This document shows, one piece after another, positions 48,203 through 57,206 of a stretch of 64,000 nt of DNA. The stretch's first letter is position 1. The number at the start of each line of letters is the position of its first letter. The DNA comes from Bacteroidales bacterium (GTDB lineage: Bacteria; Bacteroidota; Bacteroidia; Bacteroidales; Rikenellaceae): positions 1-64,000 of the forward strand of contig CASPAC010000005.1 in NCBI GenBank assembly GCA_949419965.1, read 5' to 3'. Below the pieces are notes generated by a model, which ran no database searches, was not told the origin of the DNA, and was given only the letters and a program-made list of their open reading frames with translations. The translations under genes were made by a program, and so were the position numbers.

Positions 48203-48325
48203 CTCGCTTGCATTTTGCCGAGCGGGAGTATCTTCGGCGAAGCCAAAGTCGGATAAGCCGAGCCCGATGCCAAATTTATGCGAGCATTGTCGAGGCGCGA
48301 GTATCTAAGACGGGGTCAGAGATAT
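48172..48325 (+). repeat. Two tandem hairpin units upstream of tatD
   Basis: The first (about 48182-48236) is the inverted near-copy of the 2676-2744 unit, stem GGCAAAAGCAAGC/GCTTGCATTTTGCC with a bulged A. The second (about 48253-48306) has a diverged stem CGATGCCAAAT/ATGCGAGCATTGTCG that keeps the bulged A. Both end in GAGTATCT on the plus strand. Confidence 0.75.
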
Positions 48326-48553
48326 GAATTATTGAAATTATTCGGTGTTGCGACGGCAAATTTGAAGATGCAGACCTGCTGTTCAGCGATTCTCCGTTGC
48401 CCGGTTCGCGCTCTGCCCCTGTCCGGCCGGGCAACGAGGGAACAGATGTTAAACGAATGTCGGGCTGCCGTGCTTGGAATGAGGAACAAATAAAGATTTT
48501 AAGGTAATTTAAAAATAATATTCGTTACGTACGGTTTTCCGGAAAAAAATTCG
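48326..48553 (+). other. Gene-free stretch before the nqr promoter
   Basis: No coding sequence or repeat is recognised between the hairpin units and the nqr promoter. It is AT-rich toward the promoter. Confidence 0.4.
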
Positions 48554-48591
48554 TACTTTCGCACGCGGTTCGGACTGTTAGCATGCTAACA
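48554..48591 (+). promoter_or_regulatory. nqr promoter with 16-base palindromic operator
   Basis: TACTTTCG (48554-48561) is a near-consensus -7 box. Fourteen bases downstream is TGTTAGCATGCTAACA (48576-48591), a perfect palindrome covering the expected transcription start. TGTTA-N6-TAACA resembles redox repressor Rex sites (TGTTAA-N4-TTAACA in clostridia), so NADH-sensing control of an NADH dehydrogenase is a reasonable guess. Confidence 0.5.
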
Positions 48592-48847
48592 ACGGGCCGG
48601 AAGTGTGCCGATACGTGCGGAATGCGCGGTTTTGCGGGCTGCGGACCGGAAGCGGCGGCGGCCGAAAAGTGAGGCGGCAGATCCGAAAAAGGATGTGCGG
48701 GGAAAGATGGCCGGAAACGAAAGGACGACTGCCGGAACAGGTCCGGGCCGGCGGGCAGCGGCCGGGAACGGCCGAAGCAGACACGGACCGCCGGAACGAC
48801 GAAGCGATAATCGACGAAAAAACATATTCAATCTAATCATTTCAACC

Positions 48848-50203
48848 ATGTCGAAAGTCATTACATTACGCAAGGGTCTCGACATCAATCTCCAGGGCAA
48901 ACCCTGCGCGGAGGCGGCCGCGGCGCCGCAGGCTGCGCTGTATGCGGTTTCGCCGCTGGATTTCGAGGGCGTGACTCCCAAGTTGCTGGTGAAAGCGGGC
49001 GACAAGGTGAAGGCGGGTACGCCGTTGTTCTTCAACAAGAACGACGAGCGCGTGCTCTTCACATCGCCGGTCAGCGGCGAAGTGGCGGCCATCAACCGCG
49101 GCGAGAAGCGCAAGGTGCTCTCCGTGACGGTGACGCCCGATGCCGAGCAGGCCTACGAGCTCTTCGCCTGCCCCGATCCGGCCGCCGCTTCGCGCGACGA
49201 GATCGTCGGGCTGCTGCTGCGCAGCGGTCTGTGGCCCATGATCATGCAGCGCCCCTACGGCATCATCGCCGATCCCTCGGCCATGCCGAAAGCCATCTTC
49301 GTCTCGGCGTTCGATTCGGCGCCGCTGGCTCCCGATTACAACTTCGCGCTCCGCGACGAGATGAAGAACCTGCAGACCGGTATCCGCGTGCTCGGCAAGC
49401 TCACCGAGGGCAAGGTGCACCTGTCGGTGCGCGCCAAGGCTGAGGGCAGCATGGCATCGCTGGCCGGCGCCGAGCTGCACACCTTCGCAGGCAAGCACCC
49501 CGTGGGCAATGTCGGCGTGCAGATCCACCACATCGATCCTGTCAACCGGGGCGAGACGGTCTGGACGGTCAACATTCAGGACGTGGCCATCATCGGCCGC
49601 CTGTTCAACGAGGGACGCGTCGACATGACGCGTACCGTCGCCGTGACCGGTTCGGAGGTCGAAAAGCCCGCCTACGTGCGTACGATCGCCGGGGCCCGCG
49701 TCGATTCGATCCTGGGCGGCAACGTCAAGGCGCAGAAGGAGGGCGACAGCGTCCGCATCATCTCGGGCAACGTGCTCACGGGCACCAAAACCGCGATGGA
49801 CGGCTTCTTGGGCTACTATGCCAACCAGTTGACCGTGATCCCCGAGGGCGACAAGTACGAGCTGCTGGGCTGGGCGATGCCTCGCTTCAAGAAATTCTCC
49901 GTTTCGCGCGCCTATTTCTCGTGGCTCTGCCCCAAGAAGGCTTACAAACTGGATACCAACATGAACGGCGGCGAACGTCCTTTCGTGGTGACGGGGCTCT
50001 ACGAGCGCTATCTGCCCATGGACATCTATCCGATGTATCTGTTGAAGGCCTGCCTGGCCGGCGACATCGACAAGATGGAGAACCTCGGCATCTACGAGGT
50101 GGTCGAGGAGGATTTCGCGTTGTGCGAGTTCGTCGATCCCTCGAAGATCGGGATCCAGCAGATCATTCGCGACGGTATTAACTTAATGATCAAGGAGGCA
50201 TAA
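48848..50203 (+). CDS. nqrA: Na+-NQR subunit A
   Basis: A 451-residue peripheral subunit of the Na+-translocating NADH:quinone oxidoreductase. The opening ITLRKGLDINLQGKP and the biotinyl/Rnf-like domain GVTPKLLVKAGDKVKAG are typical. The start at 48848 gives normal length and the conserved N-terminus. The 5' leader is about 270 bases. First of six genes in standard order. Confidence 0.97.
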   Translation: MSKVITLRKGLDINLQGKPCAEAAAAPQAALYAVSPLDFEGVTPKLLVKAGDKVKAGTPLFFNKNDERVLFTSPVSGEVAAINRGEKRKVLSVTVTPDAEQAYELFACPDPAAASRDEIVGLLLRSGLWPMIMQRPYGIIADPSAMPKAIFVSAFDSAPLAPDYNFALRDEMKNLQTGIRVLGKLTEGKVHLSVRAKAEGSMASLAGAELHTFAGKHPVGNVGVQIHHIDPVNRGETVWTVNIQDVAIIGRLFNEGRVDMTRTVAVTGSEVEKPAYVRTIAGARVDSILGGNVKAQKEGDSVRIISGNVLTGTKTAMDGFLGYYANQLTVIPEGDKYELLGWAMPRFKKFSVSRAYFSWLCPKKAYKLDTNMNGGERPFVVTGLYERYLPMDIYPMYLLKACLAGDIDKMENLGIYEVVEEDFALCEFVDPSKIGIQQIIRDGINLMIKEA

Positions 50204-50205
50204 CG

Positions 50206-51351
50206 ATGGGACTGCGTAAAATAGTGGACAACCTCAAGCCCACCTTCTCCAAGGGAGGCAAGCTGGGCTTCCTGGCCTCGACGTTCGATGCGTTCGAGAC
50301 TTTCCTCTTCGTGCCGAACACCACCACTTCGCGTGGCGCGCACATCCGCGACTGCAACGACATGAAACGTACGATGATCGTCGTCGTCATGGCGCTGATG
50401 CCCGCTCTGCTGTTCGGTTTCTACAACACCGGTTATCAGCACTTCCTCTCGCAGGGCGTCGTGCCCGCGTTCTGGGAGTCGCTGTGGTTCGGTTTCCTGA
50501 AGGTGCTGCCCATCATCGTCGTGTCGTACGTCGTGGGTCTCGGCATCGAGTTCGGTTTCGCCCAGGCCCGCGGCCATGAGGTCAACGAGGGTTTCCTCGT
50601 CACGGGTCTGCTGATTCCGATGATCATGCCGGTGGACATTCCGCTGTGGATGGTCGCCGTCGCCACGGCTTTCGCCGTCGTCTTCGGCAAGGAGGTCTTC
50701 GGCGGTACGGGCATGAACGTCTTCAACCCCGCCTTGCTGGCGCGCGCCTTCGTCTTCTTCGCCTATACGCCCTCGATTTCGGGCGCCGAGGTGTGGATCG
50801 CCGGCCTCGGGTCGGGCGAGGGCGTCGTCGACGGTTTCTCGGGCGCTACGGCGCTGGAGCACATGGCCGTCGACGGTACGCTGGGCTATTCGGCTCTCGA
50901 TGCTTTCCTCGGATTCATCCCCGGTTCCATCGGCGAGACCTCGACCGTGGCCATCCTGCTGGGTGCCGCCGTGCTGCTCTTCACGGGCATCGCTTCGTGG
51001 CGCACGATGTTCTCCGTCTTCGCCGGAGGTCTGCTGATGGGCTACGTGTTCCAATGGACGGGCGTCACGGCCTATCCGGCTTGGTGGCACCTGATCGTCG
51101 GCGGTTTCGCTTTCGGTGCGGTCTTCATGGCCACCGATCCCGTCACTTCGGCGCAGACCGATGCCGGCAAGTACATCGTCGGCTTCATGACGGGCGCCAT
51201 CGCCGTGTTGATCCGTGTGGTCAACCCCGCCTATCCGGAGGGTATGATGCTCTCGATCCTCTTTATGAACGCGCTGGCTCCGCTGGTCGACTACTACGTC
51301 GTCGAGGCCAATATCCGGCGCAGAAACAAACGTGTCAAACCGGCTAAATAG
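50206..51351 (+). CDS. nqrB: Na+-NQR subunit B
   Basis: A 381-residue polytopic membrane subunit that carries covalent FMN and riboflavin. The flavin attachment motif SGAT ends with Thr215 (GFSGATALEHM). About ten membrane segments are visible. It starts two bases after nqrA. Confidence 0.97.
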   Translation: MGLRKIVDNLKPTFSKGGKLGFLASTFDAFETFLFVPNTTTSRGAHIRDCNDMKRTMIVVVMALMPALLFGFYNTGYQHFLSQGVVPAFWESLWFGFLKVLPIIVVSYVVGLGIEFGFAQARGHEVNEGFLVTGLLIPMIMPVDIPLWMVAVATAFAVVFGKEVFGGTGMNVFNPALLARAFVFFAYTPSISGAEVWIAGLGSGEGVVDGFSGATALEHMAVDGTLGYSALDAFLGFIPGSIGETSTVAILLGAAVLLFTGIASWRTMFSVFAGGLLMGYVFQWTGVTAYPAWWHLIVGGFAFGAVFMATDPVTSAQTDAGKYIVGFMTGAIAVLIRVVNPAYPEGMMLSILFMNALAPLVDYYVVEANIRRRNKRVKPAK

Positions 51352-51364
51352 GGGAGGTGCAATC

Positions 51365-52105
51365 ATGAAAAAAATCAATACGAACAGTAACCTCTATATC
51401 GTCGTTTACTCGACGGTGATGGTCGTCGTCGTGGCGTTGGTGCTGGCCGTGGCCGCACTCTCGCTGCAGGAGCGGCAGTATGCCAACGAGCTGGGCGAGA
51501 AGAAGCAGTCGATCCTGGCGTCGCTTTCGGCTGCGGACGAAAACTACGACGAATTCATCGCAGCCCGCGTGCTGGATGCCAACGGCGATACGGTCGAGGG
51601 CGGCGATGTCTTCGCCATGCTCAACGACCTGCAGGGCTCTTTCGATAAGGGCCGCTTCCCGGTTTTCGAGGCCAAGGACGGCCGGGTGGTCATTCCGGTG
51701 ACCGGCTCGGGACTGTGGGGCCCCATCTGGGGATATGTCGCCCTGGAGAACGACATGAACACCGTGGCCGGCATCGTCATGGCCCATAAGGGCGAGACCC
51801 CGGGTCTCGGCGCCGAGATAGCGACGGTGAAATACCAGTCGAAGTTCGTGGGCAAAACCATCTTCGAGGGCGACGAATTCGTCTCCGTGTCGCTGCGCAA
51901 GGGCGGCGCCAAGGACCCGGCCCACGAGGTCGACGCCATCACGGGCGGTACGAAGACTTCCGACGGCGTGACGGCCATGCTCCGCACGAGCATCGGCCAT
52001 TACCTGCCGCTGCTGCGTGCACGCCGTGCCGCCGCAGAGACGGGAGCCGAAGTTGCGGACCGGCATGAAGTGTCTAACGAAGAAAATGTAGGAGACAATG
52101 AGTAA
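51365..52105 (+). CDS. nqrC: Na+-NQR subunit C
   Basis: A 246-residue protein with one N-terminal membrane helix and a periplasmic FMN-binding domain. The attachment motif is [10 protein letters not shown] with Thr196 as the flavinylated residue. The usual third position is Ala (SGAT); here it is Gly. The start at 51365 follows the end of nqrB by 13 bases. Confidence 0.96.
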   Translation: MKKINTNSNLYIVVYSTVMVVVVALVLAVAALSLQERQYANELGEKKQSILASLSAADENYDEFIAARVLDANGDTVEGGDVFAMLNDLQGSFDKGRFPVFEAKDGRVVIPVTGSGLWGPIWGYVALENDMNTVAGIVMAHKGETPGLGAEIATVKYQSKFVGKTIFEGDEFVSVSLRKGGAKDPAHEVDAITGGTKTSDGVTAMLRTSIGHYLPLLRARRAAAETGAEVADRHEVSNEENVGDNE

Positions 52106-52754
52106 GATGGAAAAAGAGCCTTTGTTTTCGGCCAAAAATCTGAAATATCTGACGGGTCCCTTCTCGGCGAACAACCCGGTCATCGTGCAGATCCTGGGTA
52201 TCTGCTCGGCGCTGGCCGTCACCGTGCAGCTCAAGCCCGCCATCGTCATGGCCCTGTCGGTGACCGTCGTCACGGCGTTCTCCAACCTTGTCATGTCGTT
52301 GTTGCGCAACGGCGTTCCGGCGCGTATCCGCATCATCGTCCAGCTCGTGGTCATCGCCGCGCTGGTGATCCTCGTCGATCAGGTGCTCAAGGCCTATCTT
52401 TACGAGGTCTCCAAGCAGTTGTCGGTCTACGTGGGTCTGATCATCACCAACTGCATCGTCATGGGACGCATCGAGGCTTTCGCCTTGGCCAACAAGCCCT
52501 GGCCCGCCTTGCTCGACGGTATCGGCAACGGTCTGGGCTACGGTCTGATCCTCGTCGTCGTGGCGTTCTTCCGCGAGTTGCTCGGTTCGGGTTCGCTGCT
52601 GGGTTACCCCATCGTTCCCGAAAGCTGGTACATCGCCGAGGGCGGTTTCTATTCCAACTGCGGTCTGATGCTCTTCCCGCCCATGGCGCTCATCATCGTG
52701 GGCTGCATCATCTGGGTGCATCGTTCGCGCAACAAGGATTTACAAGAAAAATAG
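52098..52754 (+). CDS. nqrD: Na+-NQR subunit D
   Basis: A 218-residue membrane subunit with six hydrophobic segments. The conserved [14 protein letters not shown] holds the Cys that, with NqrE, ligates the intramembrane iron cluster. It overlaps nqrC by eight bases. An ATG at 52107 is an alternative start. Confidence 0.96.
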   Translation: MSKMEKEPLFSAKNLKYLTGPFSANNPVIVQILGICSALAVTVQLKPAIVMALSVTVVTAFSNLVMSLLRNGVPARIRIIVQLVVIAALVILVDQVLKAYLYEVSKQLSVYVGLIITNCIVMGRIEAFALANKPWPALLDGIGNGLGYGLILVVVAFFRELLGSGSLLGYPIVPESWYIAEGGFYSNCGLMLFPPMALIIVGCIIWVHRSRNKDLQEK

Positions 52755-52765
52755 GAGGATAGCAT

Positions 52766-53386
52766 ATGGAAATGTTGAACATATTCATCCGGTCGATCTT
52801 CATCGACAACATGGTCTTCGCCTTCTTCTTCGGCATGTGTTCCTACATCGCCGTGTCGAAGAGCGTCAAGACGGCTCTCGGCCTGGGTGCCGCCGTCACG
52901 TTCGTCATGGTCATGACCGTGCCGCTGAACTACCTCTTGTACCAGTTCGTGCTCAAGAGCGGGGCGCTGGCCTGGGCCGGTTTCCCCGAGGTGAACCTCA
53001 GCTTCCTCTCGTTCATCGTCTTCATCGCCACCATCGCCGCCTTCGTGCAGCTCGTGGAGATGATCGTCGAGAAGTTCTCGCCGACGTTGTACAGCCAGCT
53101 GGGCATCTTCCTGCCGCTGATCGCCGTGAACTGCGCCATCATGGGCGGTTCGCTCTTCATGCAGCAGAAGGTCGACGCCATGCAGCTGACTTCCGTGTGG
53201 GAGTCGGTCATCTACGGTCTCGGTTCCGGTCTGGGCTGGTGGCTGGCGATCGTCATGATGGCGGCTATCCGCGAGAAGACGACCTATTCGCACATTCCCG
53301 CGGCGCTGAAGGGTCCCGGCATCGCCTTCATCATCACGGGGCTGATGGGCATCGCTTTCATGATCTTCTCGGGCATTCAGTTCTAA
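52766..53386 (+). CDS. nqrE: Na+-NQR subunit E
   Basis: A 206-residue six-helix membrane subunit, homologous to NqrD in inverted topology. The signature VNCAIMGGSLFMQQK supplies the partner Cys for the iron site. Standard length. Confidence 0.97.
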   Translation: MEMLNIFIRSIFIDNMVFAFFFGMCSYIAVSKSVKTALGLGAAVTFVMVMTVPLNYLLYQFVLKSGALAWAGFPEVNLSFLSFIVFIATIAAFVQLVEMIVEKFSPTLYSQLGIFLPLIAVNCAIMGGSLFMQQKVDAMQLTSVWESVIYGLGSGLGWWLAIVMMAAIREKTTYSHIPAALKGPGIAFIITGLMGIAFMIFSGIQF

Positions 53387-53408
53387 CCTTTAAAAAGAGA
53401 GTCTGAAA

Positions 53409-54671
53409 ATGGAATTGACAATCATAGTTGCAATCGTAGCTTTCTTGGTCGTCACCCTCTCGCTGGTGGGATTGCTTCTCTTTGCGAAGGCGAAGCTCAC
53501 CTCGTCGGGCGATGTGACGATCGACATCAACAACGGTGAGAAAGTCATCACGGCCGAGAGCGGCGGCACGCTGCTTTCGACGCTGGCCAACAACAAGGTG
53601 TTCTTGCCTTCGGCTTGCGGCGGCGGCGGTTCGTGCGGCATGTGCAAGTGCCAGGTCCTGGAGGGCGGCGGCGACATCCTGCCTACCGAAACGGGCTTCA
53701 TCTCGCGCAAGATGGCCAAGGACCACTGGCGTCTGGGCTGCCAGGTCAAGGTCAAGGAAAATCTGAAAATCAAGGTTCCCGAAGCCGTTCTCGGCGTCAA
53801 GAAGTGGGAGTGCACGGTGGTCTCCAACCGCAATATCTCGACCTTCCTCAAGGAGTTCGTCGTGAAGCTGCCCGAGGGTGAAAACCTCAGGTTCCGCAGC
53901 GGCGGCTACATCCAGATCGACATCCCGAAGTACGACGCCATCAAGTTCTCCGACATGGAGATCGACGAGCGTTTCCGCGAGGACTGGGACAAGATGAAGA
54001 TGTGGGACCTGGTGACTACCAACCCCGAGCCGACGTTCCGCGCCTACTCCATGGCCAACCACCCGGCCGAGGGCAACATCATCATGCTGAACATCCGTAT
54101 CGCCACGCCGCCGTTCGACCGCGCCGCCGGTGCGTTCATGAAGGTGAACCCCGGTATCTGTTCGTCGTACATCTTCTCCCGCAAGCCGGGCGACAAGGTG
54201 ACGATCTCGGGTCCTTACGGCGAGTTCTTCCTGCCCGACAACCTGCCCGATTCGCAGGAACTGATCTTCATTGGCGGCGGTGCCGGCATGGCGCCCATGC
54301 GCAGCCACATCATGCACCTTTTCAAGACGGAGAAGACCAAGCGTCCCGTGTCGTTCTGGTATGGTGCCCGCGCCTTGAAGGAGGCGCCTTATCTCGACGA
54401 GTTCCACCAGATCGAGAAGGATTTCCCCAATTTCAAGATGAACCTGGCGCTCGACCGTCCCGATCCCGAGGCGGATGCCGCAGGCGTGAAGTATACGGCC
54501 GGTTTCGTGCACAACGTGCTCTTCGAAAACTACCTCAAGAACCACGAGGAGCCCGAAGGCTGCATCTACCTCATGTGCGGACCTCCGATGATGATCGCTT
54601 CGGTCGTCAAGATGCTCGACAGCCTCGGCGTGCCGCCGGAGAATATCCTCTACGACAACTTCGGCAGTTAG
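53409..54671 (+). CDS. nqrF: Na+-NQR subunit F, NADH-oxidising flavoprotein
   Basis: A 420-residue subunit with one N-terminal helix, a 2Fe-2S ferredoxin domain (Cys70, Cys76, Cys79, Cys111) and a ferredoxin-reductase-type part. RAYSMAN binds FAD, GGGAGMAPMRSH begins the NADH site, and the end YDNFGS is typical. It brings electrons from NADH into the complex. Last gene of the operon. Confidence 0.97.
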   Translation: MELTIIVAIVAFLVVTLSLVGLLLFAKAKLTSSGDVTIDINNGEKVITAESGGTLLSTLANNKVFLPSACGGGGSCGMCKCQVLEGGGDILPTETGFISRKMAKDHWRLGCQVKVKENLKIKVPEAVLGVKKWECTVVSNRNISTFLKEFVVKLPEGENLRFRSGGYIQIDIPKYDAIKFSDMEIDERFREDWDKMKMWDLVTTNPEPTFRAYSMANHPAEGNIIMLNIRIATPPFDRAAGAFMKVNPGICSSYIFSRKPGDKVTISGPYGEFFLPDNLPDSQELIFIGGGAGMAPMRSHIMHLFKTEKTKRPVSFWYGARALKEAPYLDEFHQIEKDFPNFKMNLALDRPDPEADAAGVKYTAGFVHNVLFENYLKNHEEPEGCIYLMCGPPMMIASVVKMLDSLGVPPENILYDNFGS

Positions 54672-54702
54672 CATGATTCGAATCGCCTGCGGGCGATTGC
54701 AC

Positions 54703-54752
54703 GGGAGCGGATAAGGTGCAAGTCTGTTTGCAGTCTTGTCCGCTCCCTTTTT
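54703..54752 (+). terminator. Terminator of the nqr operon
   Basis: A 13-bp stem (54703-54715 with 54735-54747, one G-T pair) contains a smaller inner hairpin and ends in TTTTT. Confidence 0.85.
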
Positions 54753-54841
54753 GTCGGAATATGGCTGAGGTTCGCATTCGGTGATGAACCCGCGGTTTTC
54801 CGGCCGGAATTTCAACTCAGAAACTTCAAAAAGGACAAGTT

Positions 54842-55228
54842 ATGATAGGTACGATTGCAACCATAAGCGGTTTTTTAGGCGTGGTGATGCTGGTTGCCGG
54901 TGTTTTGCCGGTTATTCTGTTTTTCAAGGTCTGGCGTATGACGAACGATGTGCAGGAGATCAAACGACGTTTGCTGGCGGCATCGCCATCGTCGGAGTGC
55001 GACCTGGTAAAGGAGATTTACAAGAAGAATCCGCAGATCGCATCCCTGCTTTTCGATGCGGTTTATGCTGAGATGCGCCGGGCTTATATCGACGGGGCGG
55101 CCGATTATGACCGGATTGTGGCCCGATACCGTCCTCTGTATGTCATGGCGGGTTTGTCTGTGCCGGAAGTCTTCGAAGCGATCCACGACAGCGGAGAGTG
55201 GCACGATCGGTTCGAATCGTTCGAATAA
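54842..55228 (+). CDS. Small membrane-anchored protein of unknown function
   Basis: A 128-residue protein with one N-terminal membrane helix (about 5-29) and a charged, mostly helical soluble domain. I recognise no family. It has a clear start spacing and natural composition, and is set between two strong terminators, so it should be its own transcript. Confidence 0.7.
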   Translation: MIGTIATISGFLGVVMLVAGVLPVILFFKVWRMTNDVQEIKRRLLAASPSSECDLVKEIYKKNPQIASLLFDAVYAEMRRAYIDGAADYDRIVARYRPLYVMAGLSVPEVFEAIHDSGEWHDRFESFE

Positions 55229-55230
55229 TG

Positions 55231-55263
55231 GAAACCGGCCGGAGTCGAACTCCGGCCGGTTTC
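55231..55263. terminator. Bidirectional terminator
   Basis: A perfect 15-bp stem with a CGA loop lies between convergent genes. Confidence 0.85.
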
Positions 55264-55286
55264 GTTCGGCGAGCGACGCCGAAGGC

Positions 55287-56330
55287 TTATTTCTTGCTGG
55301 CGCCGCTTTCGAGGATCGAAACGATGGAATAAAGCGTGAAGCAGATGGCGCCGAAGCCCGTCAGTACGCGTGCAGGAACGTAATATTTGTGGGCGAAATC
55401 GGTGGCCTCGAAGAGGAACGCCGCCAGGAAGAGGCAGGCGAGCGCCGTGATGACCGGAATGATCGGAATGCGGTTGGCCAGCGGGAACTCGGTGTGCCAG
55501 ATTTTGGCCAGCAGGATCACTTTGCTCGAAATGCTCCAGCATATCAGTGCCAGTCCGAACAGCACGAAACCCACGAAGTTGATCGTCTGGCTGCGCAGAA
55601 CGATAAGCAGTACGATGCCCAGGATGAATGCCAGAGAGCCCATCGTGATGACCAGGCTCGACCATTTCGATTTTTCGCGCATCGAGTAGCTGCCGCGGAT
55701 CTGGCGGGCGATGCTTGCCACTAGGGCGATGAGCGAGGTGCAGATGCAGGCGATGCCGAACATGACGCTGCCGGCGACGATATGGGCCGGGAGCGTGCCT
55801 CTGACGAAGAGCAGGATGCACCACACCCATGCTGCCAGGGCCGTGGCGCTGACGATGCCGATCAGCGTGACCGATTGGCCGATGGTGAATCCCTGCGGGT
55901 TGATCGAGAACGATGCGTCGGCCGAGTTGCGGGGAATCAGGCTGAAGCGCGACGAAGCCGTGGCGGCCGTGGCGACGCAGACGGTGATAAGCCCGAGACC
56001 GCATACCACGTGTCCCGTGACCAGCGAACCGGAGGTCTGCGACGTGAGGATGAAGACTCCGCAGATGATCGTGGCCAGCGCAAAGGAGTAGCCGATGGCC
56101 GGGAAGATATATTTGGCCGTTTCGGTGTAGGTGCCGACGATCTGGCGGATGATGGTGGCAGCGGTGCAGTAGAGCGCCATGCAGATCGAACCGAGGAAGA
56201 AGACGACCGGTCCGGCCGTCAGGCGCAGGGGATCGTCACCGGCCGTGTAGACATAGGCCCCGTAGGCAAAACAGAAGGCGGCCATCGCAAGCGGAATGGC
56301 ACGGAAAAGAACGCTGATGCCGTGATTCAT
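55287..56330 (-). CDS. YhiM-family inner-membrane protein (DUF2776)
   Basis: A 347-residue protein with about ten membrane segments and an internal repeat. I recall the E. coli YhiM sequence as closely similar in the last third (SLANRIPMIPV; FSIVSILEAGSAKK); here the matching parts are PLANRIPIIPV and YSIVSILESGASKK. Length is also nearly equal (about 350). YhiM has been linked to acid survival at low temperature; the mechanism is not known. The start at 56330 fits the family N-terminus. The longer frame would overlap the next promoter. Confidence 0.85.
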   Translation of the reverse strand: MNHGISVLFRAIPLAMAAFCFAYGAYVYTAGDDPLRLTAGPVVFFLGSICMALYCTAATIIRQIVGTYTETAKYIFPAIGYSFALATIICGVFILTSQTSGSLVTGHVVCGLGLITVCVATAATASSRFSLIPRNSADASFSINPQGFTIGQSVTLIGIVSATALAAWVWCILLFVRGTLPAHIVAGSVMFGIACICTSLIALVASIARQIRGSYSMREKSKWSSLVITMGSLAFILGIVLLIVLRSQTINFVGFVLFGLALICWSISSKVILLAKIWHTEFPLANRIPIIPVITALACLFLAAFLFEATDFAHKYYVPARVLTGFGAICFTLYSIVSILESGASKK

Positions 56331-56418
56331 GGTGGTAGGTTTTTGGCGCCCCGTCGCAAATCCCGTACCACGCGGCGAAGCGGGCGGGAATGGAGCGTTT
56401 GCCGTCATGCAAATTAAA

Positions 56419-56449
56419 TTTGATACTGCGCCCGGCTTGCGTTATCTTT
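56419..56449 (+). promoter_or_regulatory. Promoter of the HAD gene
   Basis: TTTG (56419-56422), 19 bases, TATCTTTG (56442-56449). Confidence 0.7.
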
Positions 56450-56468
56450 GCAGAAGAAATTGCCGTCT

Positions 56469-57068
56469 ATGAAAAATATCGTTTTTGATCTGGGAGGCGT
56501 GCTGTTCGCGCGCGACGTAGCGAAATGTACGCAGGAGTTCGTCGATTTCTTCGCGTTCGTACGCTCCGACCCGATGCCCCGGTTCTGGGAAGAGTACGAC
56601 CGCGGTGCTTCGACGTTGGACGAGGTGACCGATACGCTGTGCGACATGCACGGCTGCCCGCGTGTCAAGTGCGAGGAGTTTCTGCGCAGGTCGATCGAGA
56701 TGCAGGAGCCCGTGCAGCCGACAGAACGGCTCATCGGCGATCTCAAGGCGGCGGGCTACAAACTTTACGTGTTGTCGAACATGTCGTGCGAGTTCATCGA
56801 CTTCCTGCGCCGGTTTCCGGTCTACCGCTTGTTCGACGGCGAGGTGGTCTCCTGCGAGGAGCACACCGTCAAGCCCGAGCCGCAGATTTATGAAATCCTG
56901 CTCGAACGTTACGGGCTCGATCCTCGTGAAACGCTTTTTGTCGACGATCGCCCGGCCAACATCGCTGCCGCCGAACGGCTCGGCATCCGCGGCAAACTTT
57001 TCGATGCGCGCCGCCCCGAGGTCACCTGTGCGGAACTGCGGGAGATGCTTTTGAAAGGCGAGAAGTGA
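56469..57068 (+). CDS. HAD-family hydrolase (YihX-like)
   Basis: A 199-residue protein with VFDLGGVLF as nucleophile motif (second Asp replaced by Gly, as in the YihX/epoxide-hydrolase N-terminal group), LSNMSCEFID as motif II, KPEPQIYEILLERY with the lysine, and FVDDRPANIAAAERLG as acidic motif. In YihX it is a sugar-1-phosphatase. Substrate here is unknown. The start at 56469 is the first Met with the motif right after it. Confidence 0.85.
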   Translation: MKNIVFDLGGVLFARDVAKCTQEFVDFFAFVRSDPMPRFWEEYDRGASTLDEVTDTLCDMHGCPRVKCEEFLRRSIEMQEPVQPTERLIGDLKAAGYKLYVLSNMSCEFIDFLRRFPVYRLFDGEVVSCEEHTVKPEPQIYEILLERYGLDPRETLFVDDRPANIAAAERLGIRGKLFDARRPEVTCAELREMLLKGEK

Positions 57069-57154
57069 GAAGTGAAAGGTGAAAAGTGAGACTTGCCGAA
57101 ATGTCGGTTCGTGACGGAATAGCGATTCCGTGACCTCTGTTTAGGTTTTCTGAC

Positions 57155-57190
57155 AAAAAAGACCTGCCCCTTGGGGCAGGTCTCTCTTTT
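57155..57190. terminator. Bidirectional terminator
   Basis: An 11-bp stem (57160-57170 with 57173-57183) with flanking A and T runs lies between the convergent HAD and Oar-like genes. Confidence 0.85.
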
Positions 57191-57206
57191 TGGCTGTTTC
57201 GCAGGA

